Assembly (NCBI RefSeq): GCF_900115665.1
Contig: NZ_FOXH01000019.1
Span: 50,926 to 114,925 of the forward strand
Direction of reading: 5' to 3'
Length of the DNA stretch: 64,000 nucleotides
Source of the DNA: Pseudarcicella hirudinis
GTDB taxonomy: Bacteria > Bacteroidota > Bacteroidia > Cytophagales > Spirosomataceae
This document shows positions 28,148 through 36,967 of the stretch, piece after piece. The notes beneath the pieces are model-generated. The model did not search any database. It was not told the DNA's origin and worked only from the letters and a program-made list of their open reading frames with translations. How positions within the stretch are numbered: the stretch's first letter is position 1; each line of letters begins with the position of its first letter. The translations under genes were made by a program, and so were the position numbers.

Positions 28148-28291
28148 ATGGAAGAAAATCAAACCAGTCAACCATCAAAATTTAAATCCTGGCTCAAACG
28201 ACTGGGATGGGCGGGCTTTTTATTCTTTCTGATAAAAGGCTTGCTCTGGCTGATTATTCCATACCTTATCGCAAAAGGTTTCTGGAAATAA
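28148..28291 (+). CDS. 47-residue single-helix membrane protein
   Basis: Starts at the ATG at 28148 and ends at TAA 28289-28291. The first 20 residues are charged and polar (MEENQTSQPSKFKSWLKRLG) and the rest is one membrane helix (WAGFLFFLIKGLLWLIIPYLIA) ending FWK. Similar tiny proteins occur in many Bacteroidota next to unrelated genes and are sometimes misnamed alanyl-tRNA synthetase. It lies 27 bp after the barrel gene and before a strong terminator, so it is in the same transcript. Function unknown. Confidence 0.7.
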   Translation: MEENQTSQPSKFKSWLKRLGWAGFLFFLIKGLLWLIIPYLIAKGFWK

Positions 28292-28334
28292 TTTTAAATA
28301 AATTTTTGTTTTAGACAAACAGCATGTTTTAAAA

Positions 28335-28375
28335 GCGAAAGGTTCAGAGAAATTCCCTGAACCTTTCGCTTTTTT
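28335..28375. terminator. Strong bidirectional terminator
   Basis: Perfect 13-bp arms at 28335-28347 and 28357-28369 with a 9-nt loop. T-tract to the right and A-tract to the left. Between the 47-residue gene (+) and the GH20 gene (-). Confidence 0.85.
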
Positions 28376-28404
28376 CATACTGTATTTTGCGCTCAAAAAT
28401 TTAT

Positions 28405-30312
28405 TTATTCATCAACATACTGGGTAACAAACTGATATTTCCCCACCCGGTCTCTTAATTCCTGCATGGTGAGCGTAATGATTTTACCAGTTCGTTTGCC
28501 ATTGTGGTAGGTTACAGCTTTGAGAACGGTTGCATTTTTAGGGATATCCAGCGCTCTTCCCTGATATTTAGGGTAAAATGAATCGGGATTTGTACCGTCA
28601 AAAGTATAGTGAATATCCAACCCTTCCACTTCAGTACTCATATCGATTTTGATGTTGTCATTTTCATCCTTCAGTGTCCTGATAATCGCATCAAATGCAC
28701 TTCTTGAATAATTGATTTCAGCTTCGTCCAGTCTTTCAAAGTGGTTCTCTACCTTTTCTACAAAGTGATTCCAGTTTTTGTTACTTTTCTGAGACCAGTA
28801 CACTTCAGAAAGGGCAAGCAGTCTTGGATAAAGCATATATTCAAGATGGCGGGTATTAGGCACGGATTCTGTCCATAAATTTCCCTGACCTCCCAGAACC
28901 AATTCTTCATTTACTCCTCCGGGAACCGGCTCAAAACTATAGGATTTCTTTAAACGGCACATTCCATAAGTAACAGGCTCTGCCGCCGGATCACCCTGAT
29001 AGAGATCCAGATAAACATATTCAGAGGGAGTCATGATAACTTTATGACCTTGTCTGGCAGCTTCAATTCCGCCTTTTGTTCCTCTCCATGACATTACTGT
29101 GGCATCCGGAGCTAAACCTCCTTCCAGAATTTCATCCCAGCCGATTAGTTTTTTACCTTTGGATTGAATGATTTTCTCTACTTTTTTTACAAAATAGCTC
29201 TGGAGTTCTTCGCTGGATTTGAGATGCTCTCTTTTCATCAGATTCTGACAGGCCGCAGATTTTTCCCAGAAACCACGATAACATTCATCACCTCCCATGT
29301 GGATATAAGGATGCGGGAAAAGTTCTGCGATTTCCTCAAAAACCTTATCCAGAAATTCGTAAACCTTTTCATTGGAAGGACATAATGCATTTTCTGTTTC
29401 TTTATAAAATTTAGAACCTGCATTTACCTGAAATGTTCCGCCTTCACAGGAAAATTCGGGATAAGCAGCGAGAATGGCCATGCTGTGCCCGGGAACGTCT
29501 ATTTCAGGAAGGATCTGTATATTTCTTTCCTGAGCATATTTTACAATTTCCCGGATATCTTCCTGGGTATAAAAACCGCCGTAAGTGGCAGCTTCTTCGG
29601 GTTGCGCGGGTTCTCTGTCCCACCAGTTTCCAACCCTGGGCACACGCCAGGCTCCGATTGAAGTAAGTCTGGGATAACTTTTAATTTCTATCCGCCAGCC
29701 CTGGTCGTCAGTAAGATGCCAGTGAAAAGTATTCATCTTGTAACGGGCTAACTGGTCAATAAACTTCTTGACATATTCCTTCGGGAAAAAATGCCTGCTT
29801 ACATCCAGCATAGCACCTCTCCATCCAAATCTCGGATAATCGCTGATACTTACACCGGGAATTTTCCAGGAAACTTTTTGAGGGGAATTAGCTTCGATTT
29901 CTTTGGGAAGAAGCTGTAAAATGCTCTGAATTCCATAAAAAATACCAGCAGGTGTATGGGCCTTTACCGTAACTTTTTGAGGACTGACCTCAAGTGAATA
30001 ACCTTCTTCCTGCCCGATAACTTTAAAGGTGGTCTGGTCTATTTTTAATTCAATGATTCTTTTGGTCTTAATGAGTTTTTCATCAGAAACTGCAATTTTA
30101 TAACCTGTAGGTTTTTCAAGTGTTTCCGAAAGAAATCTGCCTAGTCTTACCAGATCCGGATTGGTAGCAGAAATCGAAATTCTGACATCCGGTGTGAGTG
30201 AAAATACCCCGGGATTTCGGGTCAGACTTACAGGCTCAGGAATAATATGTATATCTTTCTGCGCAAAAAGATTGCCGGCAGAAAATAAAAATACGAAAAG
30301 GAGCTTCTTCAT
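28405..30312 (-). CDS. Secreted beta-N-acetylhexosaminidase (GH20)
   Basis: 635 aa. Signal peptide to about residue 17 (ends LFAQ). Residues about 20-150 are the GH20b N-terminal domain. The catalytic barrel carries the His-Met-Gly-Gly-Asp342-Glu343 pair, and TFHWHLTDDQGWRIEI is typical. The C-terminal about 90 residues resemble the small beta-domain common in Bacteroidota (STEVEGLDIHYTFDG). It removes terminal N-acetylglucosamine or N-acetylgalactosamine. The NagB fusion at 44025 could handle GlcN-6-phosphate later, but the genes are 14 kb apart. Confidence 0.92.
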   Translation of the reverse strand: MKKLLFVFLFSAGNLFAQKDIHIIPEPVSLTRNPGVFSLTPDVRISISATNPDLVRLGRFLSETLEKPTGYKIAVSDEKLIKTKRIIELKIDQTTFKVIGQEEGYSLEVSPQKVTVKAHTPAGIFYGIQSILQLLPKEIEANSPQKVSWKIPGVSISDYPRFGWRGAMLDVSRHFFPKEYVKKFIDQLARYKMNTFHWHLTDDQGWRIEIKSYPRLTSIGAWRVPRVGNWWDREPAQPEEAATYGGFYTQEDIREIVKYAQERNIQILPEIDVPGHSMAILAAYPEFSCEGGTFQVNAGSKFYKETENALCPSNEKVYEFLDKVFEEIAELFPHPYIHMGGDECYRGFWEKSAACQNLMKREHLKSSEELQSYFVKKVEKIIQSKGKKLIGWDEILEGGLAPDATVMSWRGTKGGIEAARQGHKVIMTPSEYVYLDLYQGDPAAEPVTYGMCRLKKSYSFEPVPGGVNEELVLGGQGNLWTESVPNTRHLEYMLYPRLLALSEVYWSQKSNKNWNHFVEKVENHFERLDEAEINYSRSAFDAIIRTLKDENDNIKIDMSTEVEGLDIHYTFDGTNPDSFYPKYQGRALDIPKNATVLKAVTYHNGKRTGKIITLTMQELRDRVGKYQFVTQYVDE

Positions 30313-30417
30313 TATAAATGTTTTGACAAAATGATGTTTAAAGGGCTTTCATGAAAATTGAAACAAGATTACCTTTTTTGAACCATCCGGAGGTTAGCAG
30401 CAAAGACGACCTCAAAT

Positions 30418-31002
30418 TTATAAATTCATCATTCTTTTTATATACTTTCCTACAATGTCAAATTCAAGGTTTACTTCATCCCCGATTTTGAGTGCATGGA
30501 AAATAGTATTCTCATAAGTGTAAGGAATGATGGCAACTCTGAAAGCGTCAGGCTCAGAATTAAAAACAGTAAGGCTGGTTCCGTTAATACATATTGAGCC
30601 TTTTTCAACTGTAACATTATGACTATCAGGTGAGTATTTAAAATCAAAAAGCCAGGAGCCATTCTGTGGCTGAATATTGGTACAAATGCCAGTCTGATCA
30701 ACATGCCCCTGAACAATATGCCCGTCAAAACGGCCATTGGCTGCCATGCAGCGTTCGAGATTTACTTTTGTCCCGATTTGTAATTTACCCAGATTTGTTT
30801 TTTGCAAAGTTTCATCAATGGCAGTAACAGAATAAGTATTGTCTGAAATATCAATGACCGTCAGGCATACACCATTATGCGAAAGACTCTGGTCTATTTT
30901 TAATTCATTGGTAAACGGACAGCGTAATTTGAAAGTAATATTGGTTCCTTCACGTGTGATGTCAACGACTTCTCCGAGGGCTTCTACAATTCCTGTGAAC
31001 AT
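30418..31002 (-). CDS. ribE: Riboflavin synthase alpha subunit
   Basis: 194 aa. Two homologous lumazine-binding halves are visible. The first starts MFTGIVEALGEV with SHNGVCLTV, and the second starts with GHIVQGHVDQTG and continues ICINGTSLTV. It converts two 6,7-dimethyl-8-ribityllumazine molecules to riboflavin. Length is normal. No FMN riboswitch is apparent upstream. It is a single gene between GH20 and the DUF1684 gene. Confidence 0.92.
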   Translation of the reverse strand: MFTGIVEALGEVVDITREGTNITFKLRCPFTNELKIDQSLSHNGVCLTVIDISDNTYSVTAIDETLQKTNLGKLQIGTKVNLERCMAANGRFDGHIVQGHVDQTGICTNIQPQNGSWLFDFKYSPDSHNVTVEKGSICINGTSLTVFNSEPDAFRVAIIPYTYENTIFHALKIGDEVNLEFDIVGKYIKRMMNL

Positions 31003-31251
31003 TTTGGCTATGAAAGTTTCGGGTTTTAGATAGTTAATTTTACTAATTTTGAGGGTAATTCTGAAAACGTTCTTTCTCAGAACTAATTTCTCAACAAATT
31101 AAAGGTAAACTTGGTTGCCCTGAAAATTTTATTGAATGGAATTGCTTTTGCAGGGAAATTTTGGGACAATTTTACGATAAAAGAATCAGACTCTGATAAA
31201 AATTACTAGTATTTCAATAAGAACCGGTATTATTTAAAAAATCATAATCCA

Positions 31252-31881
31252 ATGAAATTCAATTTTAAAATATTTATTCTGGCAGCAGTTGTGGTAATCG
31301 CTGTTTTCTCTTTGTTTCAGATTAATTCTGAAAATGAGGCGGCGAAAATAAAATCTCAGTCGGGTGAAAAAGAAACTTATGAGAAAGGTATTCAGAAAAT
31401 CCGTCTCGACAAAGATGAGTTGCTTGAGCATGATAAAGATTCTCCGATCGAAGATAAAACCAAATTCAAAGGATTAAATTATTATGCAATTGACCCTGAA
31501 TTTAAAGTGGAAGCAACACTTGATTTGCTGGTGAGCAATCAGAAAATCAGGATTCAGATGACTGGAGGAGAAACAGTTGAATTTGAGGCATATGCCAATG
31601 CAACTTTTGAACTGGAAGGCAAAAAATGTGCTTTAAAAATCTATAAAAATGAAGAAGGCGGCTTATTTCTTCCTTTCAGAGACGAGACTAATAAATCTGA
31701 AACTTATGGAGGAGGTCGTTATCTTGATTTGAATATTGATGAGGTAAAAGACAGAAAAATCCTTATCGATTTTAATCTTTGTTACCTGCCTTATTGCGCC
31801 TATAATCACAAATTCACCTGCCCGGTTCCTCCGGCTGAAAATACTTTGGCTTTGGCGGTAAGAGTAGGGGAGAAACTTTAA
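31252..31881 (+). CDS. DUF1684 protein, membrane-anchored or secreted
   Basis: 209 aa. One hydrophobic N-terminal segment (residues about 6-22) is either a signal or an anchor. The DUF1684 core is clear: LRLDKDELLEHDKDSPI-type start, FKGLNYYAIDPEF, YGGGRYLDLN, and at the C-terminus LPYCAYNHKFTCPVPPAENTLALAVRVGE. Function unknown. The last motif with two cysteines is highly conserved in the family. It ends before a bidirectional terminator. Confidence 0.85.
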   Translation: MKFNFKIFILAAVVVIAVFSLFQINSENEAAKIKSQSGEKETYEKGIQKIRLDKDELLEHDKDSPIEDKTKFKGLNYYAIDPEFKVEATLDLLVSNQKIRIQMTGGETVEFEAYANATFELEGKKCALKIYKNEEGGLFLPFRDETNKSETYGGGRYLDLNIDEVKDRKILIDFNLCYLPYCAYNHKFTCPVPPAENTLALAVRVGEKL

Positions 31882-31886
31882 AAAAG

Positions 31887-31923
31887 AGAACCGGGAATAT
31901 ATTCAAACCCGGTTCTGTTTTTT
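31887..31923. terminator. Bidirectional terminator
   Basis: Nine-bp arms at 31887-31895 and 31908-31916 with a 12-nt loop and T-run to 31923. Between the DUF1684 gene (+) and the DUF2807 gene (-). Confidence 0.7.
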
Positions 31924-31926
31924 AAA

Positions 31927-32631
31927 TTAGTCAGCCCTTACGGAAGAAGCTCCTGATGAGCTTTTTCTTAATGAAGGATTTCCCTGATAGCGTACAGATG
32001 AAGCACCGCTTGCTTCCACATTAAGAGTCTGCTGAGCGCTTATTTTTACACTGCTTGCTCCTGAGGCATCAACGTCTGCGTCACGGGCTGTGAAACCATA
32101 ACAATTGATATCACTTGCACCAGAGGCATCCAGGTTAAGTTTAGAGGCTTTTCCTGTCATTTTTAATTTTGAAGCGCCGGATACATCCATTGTTACTTTG
32201 TCGGCACTAAGACTAATATCTGAATTTGAAGCACCTGAAAGTTTCAATGTCAATTCTTCCAAATCATTGAATCCGGCGATTTTTGATCTGGTTGCCCCGG
32301 ATAAATCAACCGCCTTTAAGTTTGGCATCACTACTGTAAAATGAACATTTTTACGGTTTTTACGCCACCCGATTCCACTTTTATATTTTGCTACCAAGGT
32401 AGAGCCGTTTACTTTTACATCAAGATCGTCGAGGTCTTCCTGACGTTCGGCATCAACAGAAACTTTGAAAGAGTTGCCTCTGGTAACTTCAAGAGAAAAA
32501 GCACTTGAAAAATCCAGCTTGGTAAAGTTAGAAAGAGAAAGTTCTTTTTTGTATTGTGCGTTACTAACAAGGCTGGCAAACAAAAGAGCAGTTAGAATTA
32601 AAGAATTACGGAGCAGTGAACGAGTTTGCAT
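31927..32631 (-). CDS. Secreted head-GIN/DUF2807 protein
   Basis: 234 aa. Signal peptide to about residue 25 (ends SNAQ). The remainder is a right-handed beta-helix-like DUF2807 domain with repeated SGASxxxI/V units (LSGATRSKI, SGASNSDI, SGASKLKM, SGASDINC, SGASSVKI, SGASSVRY, SGASSVRAD). The final repeat ends the protein. A DUF2807 domain is also present in the PspC protein at 32926, 295 bp upstream on the same strand. Role unknown, possibly a cell-surface or stress-linked scaffold. Confidence 0.8.
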   Translation of the reverse strand: MQTRSLLRNSLILTALLFASLVSNAQYKKELSLSNFTKLDFSSAFSLEVTRGNSFKVSVDAERQEDLDDLDVKVNGSTLVAKYKSGIGWRKNRKNVHFTVVMPNLKAVDLSGATRSKIAGFNDLEELTLKLSGASNSDISLSADKVTMDVSGASKLKMTGKASKLNLDASGASDINCYGFTARDADVDASGASSVKISAQQTLNVEASGASSVRYQGNPSLRKSSSGASSVRAD

Positions 32632-32925
32632 AAGTTTGTTTTGATTTAGTGAAATTTTCGTTTTGGAATAAGATGATAAAACTTTCGGATACGTTGCATG
32701 AAATACATTTTATTTTCAGAATTTCCGGAAAATACATGGCTTCTGGTTTCATGAATCTTAAAAATTACCACCTTGGAATGTTTAAGATTGAAAGTCTGCC
32801 AAAAGTATCGTAAAATTTATGCCAAAATGATAATTGACTGAAAGACAACAGGTTGTTTTTAAGATTTAGAGATAAGACTGTCCGTTTATGATACAGGTTT
32901 CGTTCATAAACGGACAATTTTGTTT
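32632..32925. other. 294-bp spacer between the two DUF2807 genes
   Basis: Contains the inverted repeat at 32879-32916. Otherwise I see no gene. A promoter for the head-GIN gene (minus) is expected here but no full TAnnTTTG box was found. Confidence 0.4.
32879..32916 (+). terminator. Inverted repeat downstream of the PspC gene
   Basis: Perfect 13-bp arms at 32879-32891 and 32904-32916 with a 12-nt loop. The T-rich side faces the + strand, not the minus strand of the PspC gene. It may still act as a 3' stabiliser. Confidence 0.45.
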
Positions 32926-35376
32926 TTATTCGTTAGAATGATCAACTTCTTTTACAGAACCGGAGTTTGTGGTAGATTTCGTTACAGAGGCAGAACCTTT
33001 GTATAAAACAGTACCGGAATCAGCAGCTTTTGCCTTTAGTTCTTCAAGAACATTCACTTTGGCCGTAGCATTCTGATTAACTTCAATGTCTGCATTGACG
33101 ATTTCTGAATCAAATGCCTTCAATTCCGAAGAGTTAGCCAGTTTGGCTTTAATATTTTCCCATCTTCCGTTTAACGTCAGGACCTGGTTATTAGCCAGTA
33201 ATACTTCCAGTTTATTGACATTAAAGTTTTCGATATTTGAGTTACCTGAAGTGTTGATGTTAATACCCCGTAATTCAGGCATAGTAATAATTACTTTTGC
33301 AACCCCTGAAATATTTTTGAGATAAAGCGTTCCATCTTTGACTTCAGCCTCTATGTCGTTCATATTTTCCCTGAAACCACCTGCCTTAACACTGTAGTGG
33401 TCACCTTGTCTGATATGAACATCACATACTGCGCCATCCTTGCCCTCGATTTTTACAAATTTGAAGCTGTTTTTATCAAAATATTTAATAAAATCTCCGG
33501 CAGGGAAGTCCTGTGCATTGTCTTCATTATTTCCGTTTTCATCTCTGATAACCGGTTTACGGTTCAGGCAAACAATGTCTCCGTTTTTAGTAATTTTCCA
33601 GAGAGATCCTTTGAATAAATCTCCTTCAGAATGATCAAAATAGCCATTATCGAAAGTGTTTTCCACGAAACGGGCGAATTCTTCTGTCATGCTGAAAGGT
33701 TTCTCATAAGGAATAAAGAGCTTCATTCTCAGTCTTTGGTCACGGAAAAAAGCATGTTCTTTCAACTCAATAATATTATCAAATTTAATAACAGAGTCTT
33801 TTTGAATAATGCCATAAGAAATTGTTTGAGCATTTCTCTCAGCATCTACTTTATTTTGGCCTTCAGCTTTGAAAACCTGCTGAACCTGTAAAGCTTCTCC
33901 GTCATATCCTTCCAGTTCAAGGGAAGGTCGGAGGTTGAAATTATTCTGGTAGTCTTCAATATCAAAAAGCGGGATGGAGTTTCCGGTAGTATAGTTTACC
34001 GTTTTTTCGATGCTTTGATCTGTACTGAAGTTGGCTGCATATCTTGTTCCTTCGAATAAGCATATGATACTTCCGATGAAGAAAACACCGAAAAGACTTT
34101 GCCAGACCAGCGGAACAAACAGATTTCTCTTAACAATCAATGAAATACCTCCCAGGCCTACCGCAACTGTCGGTGCAGCACATGCCAGAAACAGAGCCAG
34201 AATTGACCATGATGAAAAATCTTTCGCGAATACACCAAAAGGAATGTCATGAAAGATAAAAACCGGAGCTGATTCAAGCGCGGCTACCCCTGCAAAAAGT
34301 GCTACAAATAAGCTGAACAGTATGCCAAGTGCAGTTGACACCATGATAAATCCTGCAAATATTCTGAGCGCAGTCAGAAAGAATTTAGCCAAAGGTGTAA
34401 ATGCCTTGAAAACCTCTGCCATAGCTCTGAAAGGAAATAAGAGAATCTTAGACAGACTGTCTTCCTGCTTTCCTTCTAGGTTCAGGCTTCTTTTAATATT
34501 GGTTTCAATGTTTTCAAGCGTAATAGGCTCACCTGTCATCTGCATTCTGTCAGTGAGGGTTTTAGCCTCAGGAGAAATAGCCCATAATACCACATAAGCC
34601 ACAATACCGGTTCCGAAAAACACGATACTCAATACGAAAAGAAAGCGAAGCATTCCTAAATCCCAGCCTGTGTATGAGGCTACACCGTTTACCACTCCGC
34701 CGAGCACTTTTCCTTCGGGATTTCTGTAGAATTTTTTCACTTTATCATCTTCTTCCAGGGTTGCATTTGCCGGGAAAGCTACCCAGAATGCAATATACAA
34801 TACCAGTGGAAAGGCACTTAAAGGGCTGTTTGTTACAGGAGATCCGACGAACAGGAAGATCAGGAAGAACAATCTTACCCAGATAGGATCAAAATTGAGA
34901 TAATGTGCAATTCCTGCACAAACTCCACCCAGAAGTTTTCGTTTTACATCACGGTATAACCTTTTATGAGGCAGAGGAATCTGTGTCTGCTCATTAGGTA
35001 TTTCTGAAGTTCCCGGCTTTTCTTTGGCTTTTTCAGACGAAGTGGTAAATCCGGCACTTTCAGTTTTTGCCTTTTGTCCTGACATTTTTGCCAGATCTTC
35101 TTCTTCTTCCAAAGCCTGAAAATCTGCTACAGAACCCATTGAATGAATCAGTTCATTGACGTCATCCAGTGAAATAGCCTGTTTGTCTTCCTTCTTCTGC
35201 TTGTCCCAGAATTTTTCTGCAATTCTGCTTTCGATGTCTTCAACAATTTCCTTAGAACCTTCATAAGCAGAAAAATACTTTTGAATTGCTTTCAGGTAGG
35301 CACTTAGTTTTTCATACCCGTCTTCTTCGATGTAAAAAACGATGCCAGCTATATTGATAGAAATAGTCTTTTTCAT
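32926..35376 (-). CDS. PspC-domain protein with C-terminal DUF2807
   Basis: 816 aa. N-terminal 100 residues are a small cytoplasmic domain (MKKTISINIAGIVFYIEEDG). Two PspC-type domains follow: LYRDVKRKLLGGVCAGIAHYL near 150 and FYRNPEGKVLGGVVNGVASY near 220. Several membrane helices follow (through about residue 470). The C-terminal 350 residues are outside and end in DUF2807 repeats. The fusion links a membrane-stress-type module to a surface domain. The PadR gene is 79 bp upstream on the same strand and probably in the same transcript, so the pair is under PadR control. Confidence 0.85.
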   Translation of the reverse strand: MKKTISINIAGIVFYIEEDGYEKLSAYLKAIQKYFSAYEGSKEIVEDIESRIAEKFWDKQKKEDKQAISLDDVNELIHSMGSVADFQALEEEEDLAKMSGQKAKTESAGFTTSSEKAKEKPGTSEIPNEQTQIPLPHKRLYRDVKRKLLGGVCAGIAHYLNFDPIWVRLFFLIFLFVGSPVTNSPLSAFPLVLYIAFWVAFPANATLEEDDKVKKFYRNPEGKVLGGVVNGVASYTGWDLGMLRFLFVLSIVFFGTGIVAYVVLWAISPEAKTLTDRMQMTGEPITLENIETNIKRSLNLEGKQEDSLSKILLFPFRAMAEVFKAFTPLAKFFLTALRIFAGFIMVSTALGILFSLFVALFAGVAALESAPVFIFHDIPFGVFAKDFSSWSILALFLACAAPTVAVGLGGISLIVKRNLFVPLVWQSLFGVFFIGSIICLFEGTRYAANFSTDQSIEKTVNYTTGNSIPLFDIEDYQNNFNLRPSLELEGYDGEALQVQQVFKAEGQNKVDAERNAQTISYGIIQKDSVIKFDNIIELKEHAFFRDQRLRMKLFIPYEKPFSMTEEFARFVENTFDNGYFDHSEGDLFKGSLWKITKNGDIVCLNRKPVIRDENGNNEDNAQDFPAGDFIKYFDKNSFKFVKIEGKDGAVCDVHIRQGDHYSVKAGGFRENMNDIEAEVKDGTLYLKNISGVAKVIITMPELRGININTSGNSNIENFNVNKLEVLLANNQVLTLNGRWENIKAKLANSSELKAFDSEIVNADIEVNQNATAKVNVLEELKAKAADSGTVLYKGSASVTKSTTNSGSVKEVDHSNE

Positions 35377-35455
35377 TGTCTTAATTTGAGTTTTGAATAA
35401 GTGAATGAGTGTTTTGAATAGGTAATCCAGAATTTAGTTTTCCATGACAATTCAC

Positions 35456-35797
35456 TTACTCTTTGTTCTCATTTTCTTTAGTTATTTGGTTTACAGAGCT
35501 TTGTAGTTCAATCCATGTTTCTTTAAGCTGGTCAAGGAAGGTCTTTCCGTCGTCTGTCAACACATAATATTTTCTGGGAGGTCCGGATGTTGATTCTACC
35601 CATTTGTAATCGAGCAAACCCGAATTTTTTAGCCGGGTGAGCAATGGATAAAGAGTTCCTTCTACTACCATGATTTTAGCGGAGGTAAGTTCCTCCAGCA
35701 TATCAGAAGCGTAGACTTCCCCTCGTGAGATGATGTGCAGAATACAAAATTCTAAAATTCCCTTTCGCATCTGCACTTTGGCATTTTCCAAGTCCAT
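35456..35797 (-). CDS. PadR-family transcriptional regulator
   Basis: 113 aa from the ATG at 35797 (an in-frame ATG at 35863 would lengthen the N-terminus by 22 unrelated residues). The family's winged helix begins RKGILEFCILHIIS and has GTLYPLLTRLKNSGLLDYKW and GPPRKYYVLTDDG. The C-terminal helix is short. It is the first gene of the unit with the PspC protein, and PadR proteins often repress such membrane-stress genes. A promoter and operator are visible at 35874-35913. Confidence 0.88.
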   Translation of the reverse strand: MDLENAKVQMRKGILEFCILHIISRGEVYASDMLEELTSAKIMVVEGTLYPLLTRLKNSGLLDYKWVESTSGPPRKYYVLTDDGKTFLDQLKETWIELQSSVNQITKENENKE

Positions 35798-35873
35798 AAT
35801 ATTCCATTTAGCTGTGAGAGTTGTCCTGTAAACAATTTGCCGGTCAGCCGATACTCCTTGCAAATTGATGAAA

Positions 35874-35904
35874 CAAATATATAAATAGTACTTTGTATTG
35901 CATA
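35874..35904 (-). promoter_or_regulatory. Candidate promoter of padR
   Basis: On the minus strand a -33-like TATG (35904-35901, one base off TTTG) is followed after 19 nt by TATATTTG (35881-35874), a perfect -7 box. Transcription would start near 35867, giving a leader of about 70 nt. Confidence 0.5.
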
Positions 35905-35913
35905 GTACTATTT
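35883..35913. promoter_or_regulatory. padR operator, nested palindromes
   Basis: Outer perfect 10-bp arms at 35883-35892 and 35904-35913 (11-nt spacer) enclose TACTTTG-N5-CATAGTA at 35889-35907, one base off the TACTTTG-N5-CAAAGTA form seen at 53245 and 54271. It overlaps the -33 box, so binding would block transcription. Confidence 0.5.
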
Positions 35914-35994
35914 GAAATATTTTTTATTTTTACTGATAAACGGTAAAAAAAGGATGGTTGGACGGATGGTATACGGGAGTTTTTACGGCAATAA

Positions 35995-36038
35995 AAAAGT
36001 GAACATCCAGATTTTATGAAACCGGAATGCTCACTTTT
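35995..36038 (-). terminator. Terminator after the isochorismatase-like gene
   Basis: Imperfect arms at 35995-36008 and 36024-36038. In the minus direction the hairpin is followed by a T-run at 35998-35993. Confidence 0.55.
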
Positions 36039-36105
36039 GGTACTCTGATTAATATTATTTGCAAAAAACTATAAAGAAATGATTGATTTTCAATAGCGTA
36101 TGGTC

Positions 36106-36720
36106 CTATGCCTCGACGGAGATCAGCTCAATGAATGCTGAATGATTCATGGGATGTGAGAACATGGCAAAGTCTTTACTGGTGGCAACATCTTGTTCTT
36201 CCTGGCTGAGTGTTGCCGTGCAGTCTGTCAGGGTAATGACATTATAACCTTTTTCATAAGCCGTTCTCATGGTTGATTCCACACAGCAATTGGTAAGGAA
36301 ACCTCCTAATATAACGTTTTGAAAACCTCTGCTTCTCAGAATAAAATCAAGATTGGTACTGGCAAAGCCACATAATCCTCTTTTTCCTTCTATAATGATA
36401 TCCTGAGGTTCGGGGGTAAGGACTTTTACGATTTCAGCACCCCAGGTATCTTTTTTAAAAGCATGATTATCCACTACGCCTTTTAAAATACCATAAGGAT
36501 TAGGGGTAAGTTCATGATAATCATTTGAAAAGGTGATTGGCACAAATACTATCGTAATTCCTGCTTCCCGGGCGGCTTTTACCACTTCCACAGTATTGGC
36601 AAGCATATTATTGGCTTCCATTACTCCCTTTACACCGTTATGAAGTACTCCCCCTTCGGTAGTGAAGTCATTTTGAAATTCAATCAATACGAGGGCTGAT
36701 TTTGAAGGTTCAATTTGCAT
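36106..36720 (-). CDS. Isochorismatase-family cysteine hydrolase
   Basis: 204 aa. The family fold is clear: LVLIEFQNDFTTEGG, EGKRGLCGF (Lys113), and LGGFLTNCCVEST with nucleophile Cys146. The usual first catalytic Asp is Glu14 here (IEFQ). Members hydrolyse amides such as nicotinamide, ureidoacrylate, biuret or isochorismate. The substrate cannot be told. Single gene with a hairpin terminator downstream and a divergent histidine kinase upstream. Confidence 0.85.
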   Translation of the reverse strand: MQIEPSKSALVLIEFQNDFTTEGGVLHNGVKGVMEANNMLANTVEVVKAAREAGITIVFVPITFSNDYHELTPNPYGILKGVVDNHAFKKDTWGAEIVKVLTPEPQDIIIEGKRGLCGFASTNLDFILRSRGFQNVILGGFLTNCCVESTMRTAYEKGYNVITLTDCTATLSQEEQDVATSKDFAMFSHPMNHSAFIELISVEA

Positions 36721-36857
36721 GTCAAATGTTGTTTATAGATTTGAAAAAATGTCTTGCAATACCTTTTCTTATATATTTTTAATGGGGAGGGGTCAGAATT
36801 ACAGGTAGGTGTTCAGTTCAATTTTTTTAAATTTCCGTTATGTTTTAACGTTATTTC

Positions 36858-36865
36858 TATATTTG
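36858..36865 (+). promoter_or_regulatory. Candidate -7 box of the histidine kinase gene
   Basis: TATATTTG is a full match to TAnnTTTG. Leader to the ATG at 36968 about 95 nt. The -33 element is weak. Confidence 0.4.
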
Positions 36866-36967
36866 TACAATTTACCAAAAAATCAGATTTTTACGGAGTT
36901 GATAAAATGATTTTTTTGTGAAATTGTATTTAAATACCGGAATCCAGATTTAATATAAAGCTTCTTA

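Noticed and set aside
31003..31251. Possible FMN riboswitch before riboflavin synthase
   Set aside because: The conserved FMN-aptamer blocks are not present, and the gap has no long structured element.
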